NCBI GenBank assembly: GCA_963700885.1
Contig: CAVOZJ010000022.1
Location: 124,001-188,000, forward strand
Origin: Anderseniella sp963700885
GTDB lineage: Bacteria; Pseudomonadota; Alphaproteobacteria; Rhizobiales; Aestuariivirgaceae
Reading direction: 5' to 3'
Length of the DNA stretch: 64,000 bases
Shown: in pieces, positions 1-8,818 of the stretch
Position numbering within the stretch: the first letter of the stretch is position 1
Layout: each line of letters starts with the position of its first letter
Position numbers and translations under genes: made by a program
The notes under the pieces: model-generated
What the model saw: the letters and a program-made list of their open reading frames with translations, nothing else
Told to the model about the DNA's origin: nothing
Database searches by the model: none

Positions 1-139
1 TCGCAGGATCGACAACTGCAAAAAATTGGGAGTTGCTGCCTGCGGTCCACTGTCCATCGATGTAGGCGAAGCTTCGCAACAGTGCCGCATCGGATAGTTT
101 CCATGAGGTTGTGTCATGAGATGATTGGGCTAGGGACAT
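1..139 (-). CDS. ssd: Succinate-semialdehyde dehydrogenase family protein, N-terminal fragment
   Basis: Only the first 46 codons are inside the window; the gene continues past the left edge. The reading frame starts at an ATG at 137-139 and contains a stretch resembling the N-terminus of succinate-semialdehyde dehydrogenases (ALLRSFAYIDGQW, then FFAVVDPA). In ectoine degradation clusters the ssd gene lies next to asuR, and its product is proposed to oxidise aspartate-semialdehyde to aspartate, the last step. It is downstream of and co-oriented with the AsnC-type regulator here, which supports the assignment. The identification rests on a short fragment plus context. Confidence 0.7.
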   Translation of the reverse strand, partial: MSLAQSSHDTTSWKLSDAALLRSFAYIDGQWTAGSNSQFFAVVDPA

Positions 140-254
140 GGGTTTGCTCTTGGTTGACTGACGGTGCCCGAGAATAGTGTGTTGCGGGTGGAATTTTTCA
201 CTTATGTTCCTGCCAAAGGCAGTCAGATCATCTATTTTGTCATCGATAACCGCA

Positions 255-755
255 TTAATCACTCTCCAATGCGTTTGACAGCAACTTCTCCAGTGGTGGT
301 ATTGCCGAGTGCTTCACCGGCTTTGTGACAATGTATGTAAAGTAACGAGAAAGCCCGGTACCGCGCTCCAGCAGATCATCAATCAACCTCTGGTAACTGT
401 CGATATCACGGGTAATGACGTGTAGCAGATAATCAAATCCACCACCCAGTGCCCAGCAGTCCATGATTTCATCGTAGCTGGCGATGGCGGTTTCAAAAGT
501 CTGAAACGCTGAAGCGCGATGACTCTCAAGCTCGGCCATGACAAAAACACAAACGTAGGGAGCAAACAGTCGCAATTCAATCTCTGCGTGATACCCCGCT
601 ATTATTCCGCCCCTCTCCAGTCGATTGAGGCGTTCCCAACAAGGCGTGGCACTGAGATTGACCCTGCGGGCAAGTTCCGTTTTCGACATCCTTCCGTCTC
701 TCGACAGGGTCGCAAGGATCTCTATGTCGCGTTTGTCCAGCTTGAGTGGAGGCAT
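255..755 (-). CDS. asuR: Lrp/AsnC-family regulator, AsuR-like
   Basis: 166 aa, the normal length for this family. Residues about 7-60 form the AsnC winged helix-turn-helix (DIEILATLSRDGRMSKTELA, then a recognition helix with SATPCWERLNRL). Residues about 70-150 form the ligand-sensing RAM domain. In Ruegeria pomeroyi the equivalent gene asuR sits beside the MocR regulator enuR and activates ectoine catabolism. Here it is divergent from enuR across a 65 bp intergenic region and precedes ssd on the same strand. The ligand cannot be read from the sequence; an intermediate such as 2,4-diaminobutyrate is known for the family member in the ectoine system. Confidence 0.85.
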   Translation of the reverse strand: MPPLKLDKRDIEILATLSRDGRMSKTELARRVNLSATPCWERLNRLERGGIIAGYHAEIELRLFAPYVCVFVMAELESHRASAFQTFETAIASYDEIMDCWALGGGFDYLLHVITRDIDSYQRLIDDLLERGTGLSRYFTYIVTKPVKHSAIPPLEKLLSNALESD

Positions 756-790
756 GGAAACAACTTGTGGGCCAGTAATAAAAACTTGTC

Positions 791-799
791 AATTGTCAC
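791..799. promoter_or_regulatory. AATTGTC motif in the asuR-enuR intergenic region
   Basis: AATTGTCAC lies about 22 bp upstream of the enuR start codon. The same AATTGTC core occurs twice upstream of uehA. Its presence in both control regions makes it a candidate operator for EnuR or AsuR. This is inference from motif recurrence only. Confidence 0.3.
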
Positions 800-820
800 A
801 ATTATCGCCATCAATAACTC

Positions 821-2209
821 ATGACAATATGGCCACCCAAACCCAAAGATCTACACAGGCCGGCCTACAGATCTTTGGCAGAACGACTAAACCGTGCAGT
901 TGTTGCCGGTGAGTTACGCAATGGTGACCGGCTGCCAACCCATCGCAATCTGGCCTATGATCTTGGCCTGAGCGTACAGACTGTCAGCAGGGCCTATGAT
1001 GAATTGATCCGCCGAGGGGTTATTGCCGGCGAAGTTGGTCGAGGCACATTCGTCAAGTCGGGGCGAAACAATACACAAACGCCGTACCTTGAGGACAGGC
1101 GGCAGGGCTCCATGATTGATTTCTCCATGTTGAAACCGGTATTCGAAACACTCCACCTTGATGCTATGCGAAATGCACTTGTGGATCTGGGCAGTGACCT
1201 GCCGGCTACTGTTGCTTCCTCGTTCCGTCCTTCCGTATCTCTAGCGAAGTACACCGCGGCATCACTCAAGTGGTTGCGGCGATGCGGGCTGGATGGGCCA
1301 TCACAGGCTGTGTTGCTTACAAACGGCAACACGTCGGCCATGACCGTTGCTTTGATGACCACAGCGATTCCAGGTGATCTGATTGTCACAGAAGAACTGG
1401 GACACCACACACTCGAACCACTTACCCGTTACCTTGGTCTCAGAATTCAGGGTTTGGAAATTGATTCACAGGGAATTGTGCCCGCAGCATTCGCCACAGC
1501 CTGCGAAAGGACAGCTGTCAAGGCAATTTACTTGATGCCAACCGGGCTAAACCCCAGTGCCACCACAATGTCGGCGGAACGTCGCAAGGAAATTGTAAAA
1601 GTTGCACGCAAGCACGAGGTGCTGATTATTGAAAATGATGCTTGGGGACCACTGCAGCCAAATAGGCCGGATCCGATGGCTATACTCGCCCCTGAGCGAA
1701 CATTCTACTTCACAAGCCTGACAAAATGCATAATGCCTGGGCTCAGGTTCGGGTTTCTTGTTGTACCTGAAACGTATGAATCTGCGGCCGCCAACCGCCA
1801 TTTGGTGACCAACTGGATGGCCACCTCACTAATGGCCGAACTGGCGACGCGATGGATCGATGACGGTACAGCAGAATCCCTGCTGCAGTGGCAAAAATCG
1901 GCGCTTCGCGAACGCAACAACCTGGCGAAAAAGGTTCTTGAACATGTCGCATTCAATTCCAGCGACAACGGTATGCATATCTGGCTTCCGATGCCTGGAT
2001 CGTGGTCAGCTGATATCTTTGTGACCCATGCCAGCTTGAATGGTGTGGCAGTAGCTCCGGGGTCGTCATTCCGGCTGTCAGAAACCGCTCCTGTCAACGG
2101 CGTCAGGGTATGCCTTGGCGCCGAGACTGTTGAAACCCTGGAACGTGGTTTGAAAATAATATCCCGCCTCGCACGCAGCAAGCCCGAGCCGGCGTTGTTG
2201 ACAATCTGA
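821..2209 (+). CDS. enuR: MocR/GabR-type regulator of ectoine catabolism
   Basis: 462 aa. An N-terminal GntR-type winged helix (residues about 15-77, including RLPTHRNLAYDLGLSVQTVS) is joined to a class I aminotransferase-like domain (about 100-455). The PLP-binding lysine of the SLTK motif is residue 302, and ENDAWGPL near 271-278 carries the Asp that normally contacts the PLP ring. EnuR of Ruegeria pomeroyi is a PLP-dependent repressor of the uptake and catabolism genes, released by the ectoine breakdown product N-alpha-acetyl-2,4-diaminobutyrate; from memory its key lysine is also Lys302. The gene faces away from asuR and towards uehABC, the expected arrangement. There is no strong ribosome binding site; an alternative start is not obvious. 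Confidence 0.93.
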   Translation: MTIWPPKPKDLHRPAYRSLAERLNRAVVAGELRNGDRLPTHRNLAYDLGLSVQTVSRAYDELIRRGVIAGEVGRGTFVKSGRNNTQTPYLEDRRQGSMIDFSMLKPVFETLHLDAMRNALVDLGSDLPATVASSFRPSVSLAKYTAASLKWLRRCGLDGPSQAVLLTNGNTSAMTVALMTTAIPGDLIVTEELGHHTLEPLTRYLGLRIQGLEIDSQGIVPAAFATACERTAVKAIYLMPTGLNPSATTMSAERRKEIVKVARKHEVLIIENDAWGPLQPNRPDPMAILAPERTFYFTSLTKCIMPGLRFGFLVVPETYESAAANRHLVTNWMATSLMAELATRWIDDGTAESLLQWQKSALRERNNLAKKVLEHVAFNSSDNGMHIWLPMPGSWSADIFVTHASLNGVAVAPGSSFRLSETAPVNGVRVCLGAETVETLERGLKIISRLARSKPEPALLTI

Positions 2210-2297
2210 CCTTTCTGTCTACCGGCAATGCAGCATCCTGAGAGATCGTCATTTTCCGTTTTGGACTGTGTCATTTCACGCAGTCTCAAACTCGGAA

Positions 2298-2339
2298 AAT
2301 TGTCCTGATTTAATAATCATATTGACTCATAATTGTCCT
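2298..2339. promoter_or_regulatory. Direct repeat AATTGTCCT x2, candidate operator of the ueh-eut operon
   Basis: AATTGTCCT occurs at 2298-2306 and again at 2331-2339, spaced 33 bp start to start, about three helical turns, so both copies face the same side of the DNA. The second copy falls inside the spacer following a TTGACT -35-like hexamer at 2322-2327, where a bound repressor would block transcription. MocR-type regulators commonly bind direct repeats. The link to EnuR is inference. Confidence 0.4.
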
Positions 2340-2351
2340 TGTTTCACTCTA
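2322..2351 (+). promoter_or_regulatory. Putative uehA promoter
   Basis: TTGACT (2322-2327) resembles a sigma-70 -35 element; the region 17-18 bp further on (CACTCTA, 2345-2351) is a poor -10. It would leave an untranslated leader of about 170 bases before uehA, in which I see no recognisable riboswitch. A clear ribosome binding site, AAGGAG at 2514-2519, precedes the uehA start. Confidence 0.3.
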
Positions 2352-2528
2352 CAGGCCATAACAAAAATAAGGGAGGACAAAGGAGCTGTATCGAAACACT
2401 CAGGATCTGCCAACGATGCAGACAATCGATGCACTGCCCAACCACCTCTTCCCGTACTTCGACCCAACTTGAATTGCTCTGCAGCACGAGGTCTGCAGGC
2501 AGAAAGTTCAATCAAGGAGTAACTTCAC

Positions 2529-3548
2529 ATGAAATCGAACATCCGGACCTTTTTGACGAGTGTCGCGGCGGCGGCAATGTTGGTGGCAGGGACAATCGCT
2601 GCACAAGCCGACAACTGGAAATATGCTTTCGAAGAATCCTTAACCGAGGTTCAAGGCGTATACGCAACAAAATTCAAGGAAGAGATCGAGAAAAACTCGG
2701 ACCACACCGTTCAGCTGTTTCCATTCGGAACTCTGGGCGAGTCAGCCGACATCATGGAGCAGGCCCAGGCCGGCATTCTGCAGTTCGTCGATCAGTCCCC
2801 GGGCTTTACCGGTTCGCTGATACCCGAAGCGCAGGTGTTTTTTGTACCTTACCTGTTGCCGACCGACCAGGAACAACTGGCGCGCTTCTATCGCGACAGC
2901 AAGGCGATCAACGAAACCTTCAAGGAATTGTATGCGAAACAGGGGCTTGAATTGTTGCGCATGTTCCCTGAAGGCGAAGTGGCCATGACGACAAAGGCGC
3001 CTGTCAAGAGTTGTGCTGACCTGGACCAGGTCAAGTTTCGCGTCATGACCAACCCGTTGCTGGTCGAGTTGTACAAGGCTTTCGGCGCCACGCCGACTCC
3101 CCTGCCGTGGGGCGAGGTCTACGGCGGTCTTCAGACAAACATTATTCAGGGTCAGGAAAATCCGACATTCTTCCTGTATTCGACAAAAATCTACGAGGTA
3201 ACCGACCACATTACCTACGCGGGCCATAACAACTTCACTACTGCGGTAATGGCAAACAAGGACTTCTTTGATGGACTAGATGATGCCGACAAGAAAGTTG
3301 TTCGCGATGCTGCCACTGTAGCCTACGACTACATCGTCGATTACCAGAAGGGTTTGGCCGAATTGGAACTGAAAAAAATCACCGATGCCAAACCGGAAAT
3401 GACGGTGACCGTCCTTACAGAAGATCAGCGGGCATGTTTCAAGGAAGCTGCCTCGGAAGTTGAGGCCAAATTCATCGAGATGACCGGTGACAGCGGCAAA
3501 GCGATTCTGGATCAGATGAAAGCTGACCTGAAAGCTGCGGCCCAGTAA
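2529..3548 (+). CDS. uehA: TRAP transporter substrate-binding protein for ectoine/hydroxyectoine
   Basis: 339 aa DctP-family periplasmic binding protein. Residues 1-27 form a signal peptide ending AAQA before DNW. The family signature around residues 169-195 includes the Arg (KFRVMTNP, Arg171) that in DctP proteins pairs with the substrate carboxylate, followed by PTPLPWGEVYGGLQ. The start is supported by AAGGAG nine bases upstream. It is the first gene of uehABC-usp-eutABCDE and is followed directly by the two membrane subunits. The ectoine specificity is inferred from the cluster, which matches Ruegeria uehABC. Confidence 0.92.
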   Translation: MKSNIRTFLTSVAAAAMLVAGTIAAQADNWKYAFEESLTEVQGVYATKFKEEIEKNSDHTVQLFPFGTLGESADIMEQAQAGILQFVDQSPGFTGSLIPEAQVFFVPYLLPTDQEQLARFYRDSKAINETFKELYAKQGLELLRMFPEGEVAMTTKAPVKSCADLDQVKFRVMTNPLLVELYKAFGATPTPLPWGEVYGGLQTNIIQGQENPTFFLYSTKIYEVTDHITYAGHNNFTTAVMANKDFFDGLDDADKKVVRDAATVAYDYIVDYQKGLAELELKKITDAKPEMTVTVLTEDQRACFKEAASEVEAKFIEMTGDSGKAILDQMKADLKAAAQ

Positions 3549-3612
3549 AAACAACGCCGGAGGCGGTCTGGCGGCCGCCTCCGGAATTCACGTCGAATCG
3601 TCAGAGGCCATC

Positions 3613-4191
3613 ATGGACAACACTGAATCCCGTGATCCGCATGCGTCTTCATTGCCTGGTGTATTGGGCGTCGTCGACTCCTATGTCAGCCGCTTGGAGT
3701 TTGTTTTGCTGGCGGTAGGCGTCCTGCTGATGGCCATAAATACCGTGGCAAATGTGGTTGGCCGGTTCTTGTTTCAGTACAGCCTGTTTTTTTCCGAAGA
3801 ACTGAACCGGATCCTTATTATTCTGATTACCTTCGCCGGCATCAGCTACGCAGCGCGGCAAGGGCGGCACATTCGAATGTCTGCAATTTATGATGCGATG
3901 CCGCCATTGACACGAAAGGCAATGATGGTTGCGATCGCCGCCGTGACGGCTGTCGCCATGTTTGCCCTGTGTTATTTTTCTGTCGGTTACATCGTCAAGG
4001 TGGCGAATTCAGGCCGCGTCCTGCCTGCACTGCAAACGCCAGTTTACTGGATCTTCCTGTGGGTGCCGGTTGGCTTCTTCATGACCGGACTTCAGTACGC
4101 GCTGACTGCAATCAAGAACCTTGTCGACAAGGATATCTATCTTTCTACGCACGTGCTGGAAGGCTACGACGAAGACGAGATGGAAATCTGA
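3613..4191 (+). CDS. uehB: TRAP transporter small permease (DctQ family)
   Basis: 192 aa with four predicted membrane segments (about 30-50, 60-82, 98-118 and 138-160) separated by short charged loops. The DctQ signature with FSEELNRILIILITFAGISYA is present. It forms the membrane part of the ectoine TRAP carrier together with UehC. The gene starts 64 bases after uehA and ends 12 bases before uehC, so they are surely one operon. The acidic C-terminal tail (YDEDEMEI) is typical of these subunits. Confidence 0.93.
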   Translation: MDNTESRDPHASSLPGVLGVVDSYVSRLEFVLLAVGVLLMAINTVANVVGRFLFQYSLFFSEELNRILIILITFAGISYAARQGRHIRMSAIYDAMPPLTRKAMMVAIAAVTAVAMFALCYFSVGYIVKVANSGRVLPALQTPVYWIFLWVPVGFFMTGLQYALTAIKNLVDKDIYLSTHVLEGYDEDEMEI

Positions 4192-4203
4192 GGAAGGCAA
4201 CCC

Positions 4204-5487
4204 ATGGCAGCGACCATTTTTCTGATCATGATCGTTCTTCTCCTGCTCGGATTCCCGATGATGGTCCCGTTGCTTGTCGCCACCTTTGTCGGTTTCCTGT
4301 TCATGTTTGGCGATATCGGCAAGATGGACTTCATGGTCCAACAGATGTTGGCCGGCATTCGCCCGGCATCATTAATTGCAGTTCCGATGTTCATTCTGGC
4401 GGCCGACATAATGACCCGTGGCCAGTCTGCCAATCGCCTGATTGATATGGTGATGAAGTTCACTGGCCACGTAAAGGGTGGGCTTGCGGTCAGCACCGCC
4501 GCAGCCTGTACGTTGTTCGGGGCCGTGTCAGGCTCGACTCAGGCGACGGTTGTCGCCGTTGGCTCTCCTCTTCGGCCCCGGATGCTACAGGCCGGATACA
4601 AGGATTCATTTGTCCTGGCCCTCATCATCAATGCTTCCGATATCGCCTTTCTCATTCCACCCTCGATCGGAATGATCATATACGGTGTGATATCCAGCAC
4701 TTCGATATCGGAACTTTTCATTGCCGGCATTGGTCCGGGCCTGCTTTTGCTGGTTCTGTTTTCCACATACAGCATGGTCTACGCAACCATCAATGGTGTA
4801 CCGACAGAACCAAAATCCTCCTGGACAGAGCGCTGGGAAGCGGTTCGAAAAGCTGTCTGGCCACTTGGCTTTCCTGTCATAATTGTCGGTGGTATTTATG
4901 GCGGTATTTTCAGTCCGACAGAAGCCGCCGCCGCTTGCGTACTTTATGCAGTGATACTGGAATTCTTCGTATTTCGCTCGTTGAGCCTGCCGGACATTTA
5001 TGTGATTGCCAAGTCAACGGGTCTGATCACGGCTGTGGTGTTCATTCTGGTCGGTGCCGGTGCAGCATTTTCCTGGGTGATATCGTTTGCCCAGGTACCT
5101 CAACAGATACTCGAAGCAGTCGGTGTCGCGGACATGGGCCCCAAGGGGGTTCTGGCTGTCATCTCGATTGCGTTCTTCATCGGTTGCATGTTTGTAGATC
5201 CGATTGTCGTCATCCTGATACTCGTGCCGATCTTTGCGCCTGTTGTTAAGTCAGTCGGTCTTGATCCTGTGTTGGTGGGCACGGTTATCACGCTTCAGGT
5301 CGCAATTGGCTCGGCAACGCCTCCATTTGGCTGCGATATCTTCACGGCAATTGCCATATTCAAACGGCCCTATGTCGAAGTCATTCGTGGCATATTCCCA
5401 TTCACGGTCATGCTGCTACTGGTGTCGGTGGCGCTGATCTTCTTTCCACAGATTGCATTATTCCTGCGCGATGTCGCATTTCGATAA
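4204..5487 (+). CDS. uehC: TRAP transporter large permease (DctM family)
   Basis: 427 aa, the usual length, with about twelve hydrophobic segments over the whole chain. It is the ion-coupled translocation subunit that works with UehA and UehB. Family stretches include GAVSGSTQATVVAVGSP near residues 102-118 and FSPTEAAAACVLYA near 238-252. It is preceded by GAGGAAGG about ten bases upstream and followed within 20 bases by usp, as in other ueh operons. Confidence 0.94.
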   Translation: MAATIFLIMIVLLLLGFPMMVPLLVATFVGFLFMFGDIGKMDFMVQQMLAGIRPASLIAVPMFILAADIMTRGQSANRLIDMVMKFTGHVKGGLAVSTAAACTLFGAVSGSTQATVVAVGSPLRPRMLQAGYKDSFVLALIINASDIAFLIPPSIGMIIYGVISSTSISELFIAGIGPGLLLLVLFSTYSMVYATINGVPTEPKSSWTERWEAVRKAVWPLGFPVIIVGGIYGGIFSPTEAAAACVLYAVILEFFVFRSLSLPDIYVIAKSTGLITAVVFILVGAGAAFSWVISFAQVPQQILEAVGVADMGPKGVLAVISIAFFIGCMFVDPIVVILILVPIFAPVVKSVGLDPVLVGTVITLQVAIGSATPPFGCDIFTAIAIFKRPYVEVIRGIFPFTVMLLLVSVALIFFPQIALFLRDVAFR

Positions 5488-5502
5488 CTCCCGGTGACTT
5501 TA

Positions 5503-5940
5503 ATGTTCAAACGAATCCTTGTTGCTGTAGATGGATCGCCAGGCGCAAAAATGGCGCTGATCCTGGCTGCCGGTTTGCAGAAAACCTGTGGTGGTGAGTT
5601 ACTGATCCTGACTGTATTCCGGCATCATTCATTGCTGGAATCTTCCATGTCGATGGTTCGCCCGGAAGAACCCGAAAATCTGGATGACGCCATGCGCGAC
5701 TATGCCAGCCAGGTTGGTGAGGAAGCCAAAAAAGCAGCTGCAGAAGCAGGCGCCAGCAAAATTCGCGGTTTCGTCAAGGCTGGCCATCCAGCCCGGACAA
5801 TTGTCAATTTCGCCCAGGAGCGTGAAGTTGATCTGATAGTTGTCGGCAGCCGCGGGCTTGGTGATGTGGAGAGTTTCTTGCTTGGAAGCGTATCCCACAA
5901 AGTTACAAGTCTTGCCGCGTGCCCGGTGATGGTTGTCTGA
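5503..5940 (+). CDS. usp: Universal stress protein (UspA family)
   Basis: 145 aa with the Usp fold: an N-terminal KRILVAVDGS strand and loop and a C-terminal nucleotide-binding motif, G-SRG-LGDVESFLLGS-VS. A GTG start at 5494 would add three residues; the ATG at 5503 aligns better with the family. A usp gene is a regular member of ueh-eut clusters (compare TeaD with the TeaABC ectoine transporter of Halomonas), where it is thought to tune the transporter in an ATP-dependent manner. The presence of the ATP-binding glycines suggests it can bind ATP. Confidence 0.9.
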   Translation: MFKRILVAVDGSPGAKMALILAAGLQKTCGGELLILTVFRHHSLLESSMSMVRPEEPENLDDAMRDYASQVGEEAKKAAAEAGASKIRGFVKAGHPARTIVNFAQEREVDLIVVGSRGLGDVESFLLGSVSHKVTSLAACPVMVV

Positions 5941-5993
5941 CGACTTTCCAGATCCCGGAGAGATGACCGGATGTGCATCAAGGATCCGTATGA

Positions 5994-6791
5994 ATGACGA
6001 CAGTATCGGTATCGCTTTCGCCAAAAACGGTTTGCCGGGAAGACCAGAGCAAGTCTCTGCGTTTCGGCCTGATTGTACTTGCCACGGACCTGACCAGCGA
6101 AAAGGATATGTACCGGTTGATGCCCGACACGAACGTGTCGCTTCACGCTACCCGCGTGGCCTTTGCAAATCCGACGACTCCGGACAGTCTTTTGAAGATG
6201 GGGCCGCTTCTGACGGATGCAGCGAATCTTCTTGCGCCTGGTGAACCACTTGCAGCCATCTGTTACAGCTGCACCGCAGCGTCGGTGGTTATCGGCGATG
6301 ACGTGGTTACCCAGGCTATACAAAAAGCCAGGCCGGGCGTGCCTGTTGTCACCCCGACAGGTGCGGCGCGCATGGCGTTCAATGCGCTCGGCATCAGCCA
6401 CCTTGCCGTCCTGACACCCTATACACTTGCCACCAGCGAACCGATGGCCGGCTATTTTTCGCAACACGGGCTTGATGTGACCCGATTCGAGTGCCTTGGT
6501 ATTGAAGATGACCGCGAGATGGCTCGGGTCAGCAAACAGACAATCATCGACGCGGCACTGGCGGTGGACAACACGGACGCCGAAGCGTTGTTTGTCTCTT
6601 GTACCGCGTTACCGGCAATTGGCGTCATTGCCGGGATTGAAGAACACATAGGAAAGCCGGTTATCACGTCCAATCAGGCAAGTGCTTGGGCAATGGCTCG
6701 CCTTGGTGGTTTCCATCATCACGCACCGCCGCAGTACGGCCGGCTGTTTGATTGTGCATTGCCGAAAAATGCGTCCGGAAAAGCAGCATGA
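5994..6791 (+). CDS. eutA: Asp/Glu racemase superfamily protein, hydroxyectoine utilisation
   Basis: 265 aa member of the aspartate/glutamate racemase and maleate isomerase superfamily. Two cysteine motifs characteristic of the catalytic pair are visible: CYSCTAAS near residue 90 and FVSCTALP near residue 205. In the eut clusters EutA, EutB and EutC are proposed to convert 5-hydroxyectoine to ectoine, EutA acting on stereochemistry. Its stop overlaps the start of eutB (ATGA), showing translational coupling. An in-frame alternative start upstream is not evident; another ATG at 5990 is in a different frame. Confidence 0.88.
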   Translation: MTTVSVSLSPKTVCREDQSKSLRFGLIVLATDLTSEKDMYRLMPDTNVSLHATRVAFANPTTPDSLLKMGPLLTDAANLLAPGEPLAAICYSCTAASVVIGDDVVTQAIQKARPGVPVVTPTGAARMAFNALGISHLAVLTPYTLATSEPMAGYFSQHGLDVTRFECLGIEDDREMARVSKQTIIDAALAVDNTDAEALFVSCTALPAIGVIAGIEEHIGKPVITSNQASAWAMARLGGFHHHAPPQYGRLFDCALPKNASGKAA

Positions 6792-7792
6792 CAAATCCGG
6801 AGCATTTTGTTGATCGTGGGGAGATCGAAAAAGCCAGATCAGCTATTGCGGATACAATCCGCGTAACGCCGGTCAACCAGTCCCGGCACCTGTCTGAACT
6901 GCATGGTGTTCCGGTTCACCTGAAACTTGAGCACACACAGGTCACCGGCAGTTTCAAGGTGCGTGGTGCGACAAATGCGGTAGCAAGCCTCAGCGAATCC
7001 GAAAAAGACCGCGGCGTCGTCGGTGTATCGACCGGCAATCACGGGCGTGGGCTTGCGTATGCCGCAAGGGCGGCTGGTGTGCGTTGCATCATTTGTATGT
7101 CGCGGCTGGTACCACAGGCAAAGATCGACGGTATCAGGGCCCATGGCGCCGAAGTACGCATCGTCGGAAATTCACAGGACGAGGCGCAGGTTGAAGTGGA
7201 ACGTCTGGTGAGTGAGAAACGAATGACGATGATACCGCCATTCGACCACCGGGCTGTTATTGCCGGACAGGGCACACTGGGTCTGGAGTTGCTGGAACAG
7301 GTACCGGATGCTGTAACTATCCTTGTTCCACTGTCCGGAGGCGGCTTGATTTCCGGCGTCGCCGCCGCCATCAAGGACAGGCAGCCGCAAGCAAGGATCA
7401 TTGGAATTTCCATGGAACGCGGGGCGGCCATGCATCAATGCCTGAAGGCAGGCAAACCTATTCACGTCGAAGAGGTAGCGACTTTGGCCGACTCCCTCGG
7501 CGGTGGCATTGGATTGAACAATCGCCTGACCTTTGCAATGATCCGTGATCTGGTCGACGAAACCATTCTCGTCAGCGAGTTGGAGATCGCCGCCGCCATT
7601 CGGCATGTTTACTGGCAGGAACGCCAGATAGTCGAAGGATCGGGCTCTGTTGGCGTTGCGGCCCTGCTTGCGGGAAAAATCAACAGTGATGGTCCCTTTG
7701 TTGTCGTTGTCAGTGGTGGCAATATCGACATGAAACAACACCATCGCATCATCTCCGGCGAGGATATTGATGTCGCCAGAGAGGTTGCGTGA
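6788..7792 (+). CDS. eutB: PLP-dependent threonine dehydratase-like enzyme of hydroxyectoine utilisation
   Basis: 334 aa fold-type II PLP enzyme resembling serine/threonine dehydratase. The Schiff-base lysine is in GSFKVRGA (Lys57) and the phosphate-binding glycine loop is LSGGGLISG near residues 183-191. In the proposed pathway EutB removes water from hydroxyectoine and EutC then reduces the product to ectoine. The start ATG at 6788 overlaps the eutA stop. The gene is complete and shows no damage, in contrast to eutD two genes later. Confidence 0.9.
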   Translation: MTNPEHFVDRGEIEKARSAIADTIRVTPVNQSRHLSELHGVPVHLKLEHTQVTGSFKVRGATNAVASLSESEKDRGVVGVSTGNHGRGLAYAARAAGVRCIICMSRLVPQAKIDGIRAHGAEVRIVGNSQDEAQVEVERLVSEKRMTMIPPFDHRAVIAGQGTLGLELLEQVPDAVTILVPLSGGGLISGVAAAIKDRQPQARIIGISMERGAAMHQCLKAGKPIHVEEVATLADSLGGGIGLNNRLTFAMIRDLVDETILVSELEIAAAIRHVYWQERQIVEGSGSVGVAALLAGKINSDGPFVVVVSGGNIDMKQHHRIISGEDIDVAREVA

Positions 7793-7793
7793 G

Positions 7794-8786
7794 ATGCCCC
7801 GAATAAAAATTCTGACGGAAGCGGATCTGCGAGGCGCGATAGCGCTGGACTTGGCCGCCATCGATTGCGTTGAAAAAGCATTTGAGGCGTTGGCGACCAG
7901 CGATGTGATTATGCCACCGATCCTGTCCATGGCAATCGAACCCTATAACGGTGAAGTTGATGTGAAGACGGCCTTCGTTCCGGGAATTGACAGCTTTGCG
8001 GTCAAAATTTCACCGGGGTTCTTCGACAACCCCGGGATCGGCCTGCCCAGCACCTCTGGGCTGATGGTGTTGTTCGCGGCAAAAACCGGGATGGTCGAAG
8101 CTTTGCTGCTCGACAACGGCTATCTCACGGATGTGCGGACGGCAGCCGCCGGGGCGGTTGCGGCACGTCATCTGGCGCGCGATGATGCATCCTCGGCCTG
8201 TATCCTCGGCGCCGGCACGCAGGCAAAATTGCAACTGCAGGCACTCTGTCTGGTTCGACCGGTCAATCGCGCGACAGTCTGGTCCCGGGATTTGAAAAAG
8301 GCCCAGGATACCGCCGAACAAATGAAAAAATTGCTGAATATTGAAGTAGTCGCCGAAGCCGAACCGGCTGCAGCTGTTGCCTCAGCTGACGTAATCGTCA
8401 CCACAACGCCTGCGACACAGCCGATACTGAAAGCACAATGGTTGCGGCCCGGTCAGCACGTTACAGCGATGGGATCCGACCAGCGCCACAAAAATGAAAT
8501 TGATCCGGCGTGCTTTTCCCGGGCGGACCTTTATGTTCCCGACCGGCTCTCGCAAACACGTTCCCTGGGAGAATTGCGATCAGCCATCGAGGCCGGAACC
8601 GTCTCGGCTGAAGCGCAATTTGCCGAACTTGGCGAAATAGTCGCTGGCATGGCGCCAGGCCGGCAGTCATCAGACTGGGTGACGATTGCGGATCTGACCG
8701 GAACCGGCGTTCAGGACACGGCCATCGCCACCCTGGCACGCAAGCGATCACTTGCATCCCGCACCGGAACAGATTTTTCGAACTGA
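7794..8786 (+). CDS. eutC: Ornithine cyclodeaminase / mu-crystallin family protein of hydroxyectoine utilisation
   Basis: 330 aa, family length. The Rossmann dinucleotide-binding motif ILGAGTQA is at about residues 137-144 and the family stretch NGYLTDVRTAAAGAVAARHLA at about 108-128. It is proposed to act as a reductase after EutB. The start was set at the ATG at 7794, two bases after the eutB stop. It is intact; the damaged eutD follows after 32 bases. Confidence 0.9.
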   Translation: MPRIKILTEADLRGAIALDLAAIDCVEKAFEALATSDVIMPPILSMAIEPYNGEVDVKTAFVPGIDSFAVKISPGFFDNPGIGLPSTSGLMVLFAAKTGMVEALLLDNGYLTDVRTAAAGAVAARHLARDDASSACILGAGTQAKLQLQALCLVRPVNRATVWSRDLKKAQDTAEQMKKLLNIEVVAEAEPAAAVASADVIVTTTPATQPILKAQWLRPGQHVTAMGSDQRHKNEIDPACFSRADLYVPDRLSQTRSLGELRSAIEAGTVSAEAQFAELGEIVAGMAPGRQSSDWVTIADLTGTGVQDTAIATLARKRSLASRTGTDFSN

Positions 8787-8818
8787 GGACCTCAGGGCCA
8801 GAACTGGAACGCGATTGA

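Noticed and set aside
2352..2513. Riboswitch in the long uehA leader
   Set aside because: No conserved riboswitch core recognised; the length alone is not evidence.
2333..2950. 205-codon frame overlapping the start of uehA
   Set aside because: It is an out-of-frame shadow of uehA and its leader; uehA has clear family motifs and a good ribosome binding site.
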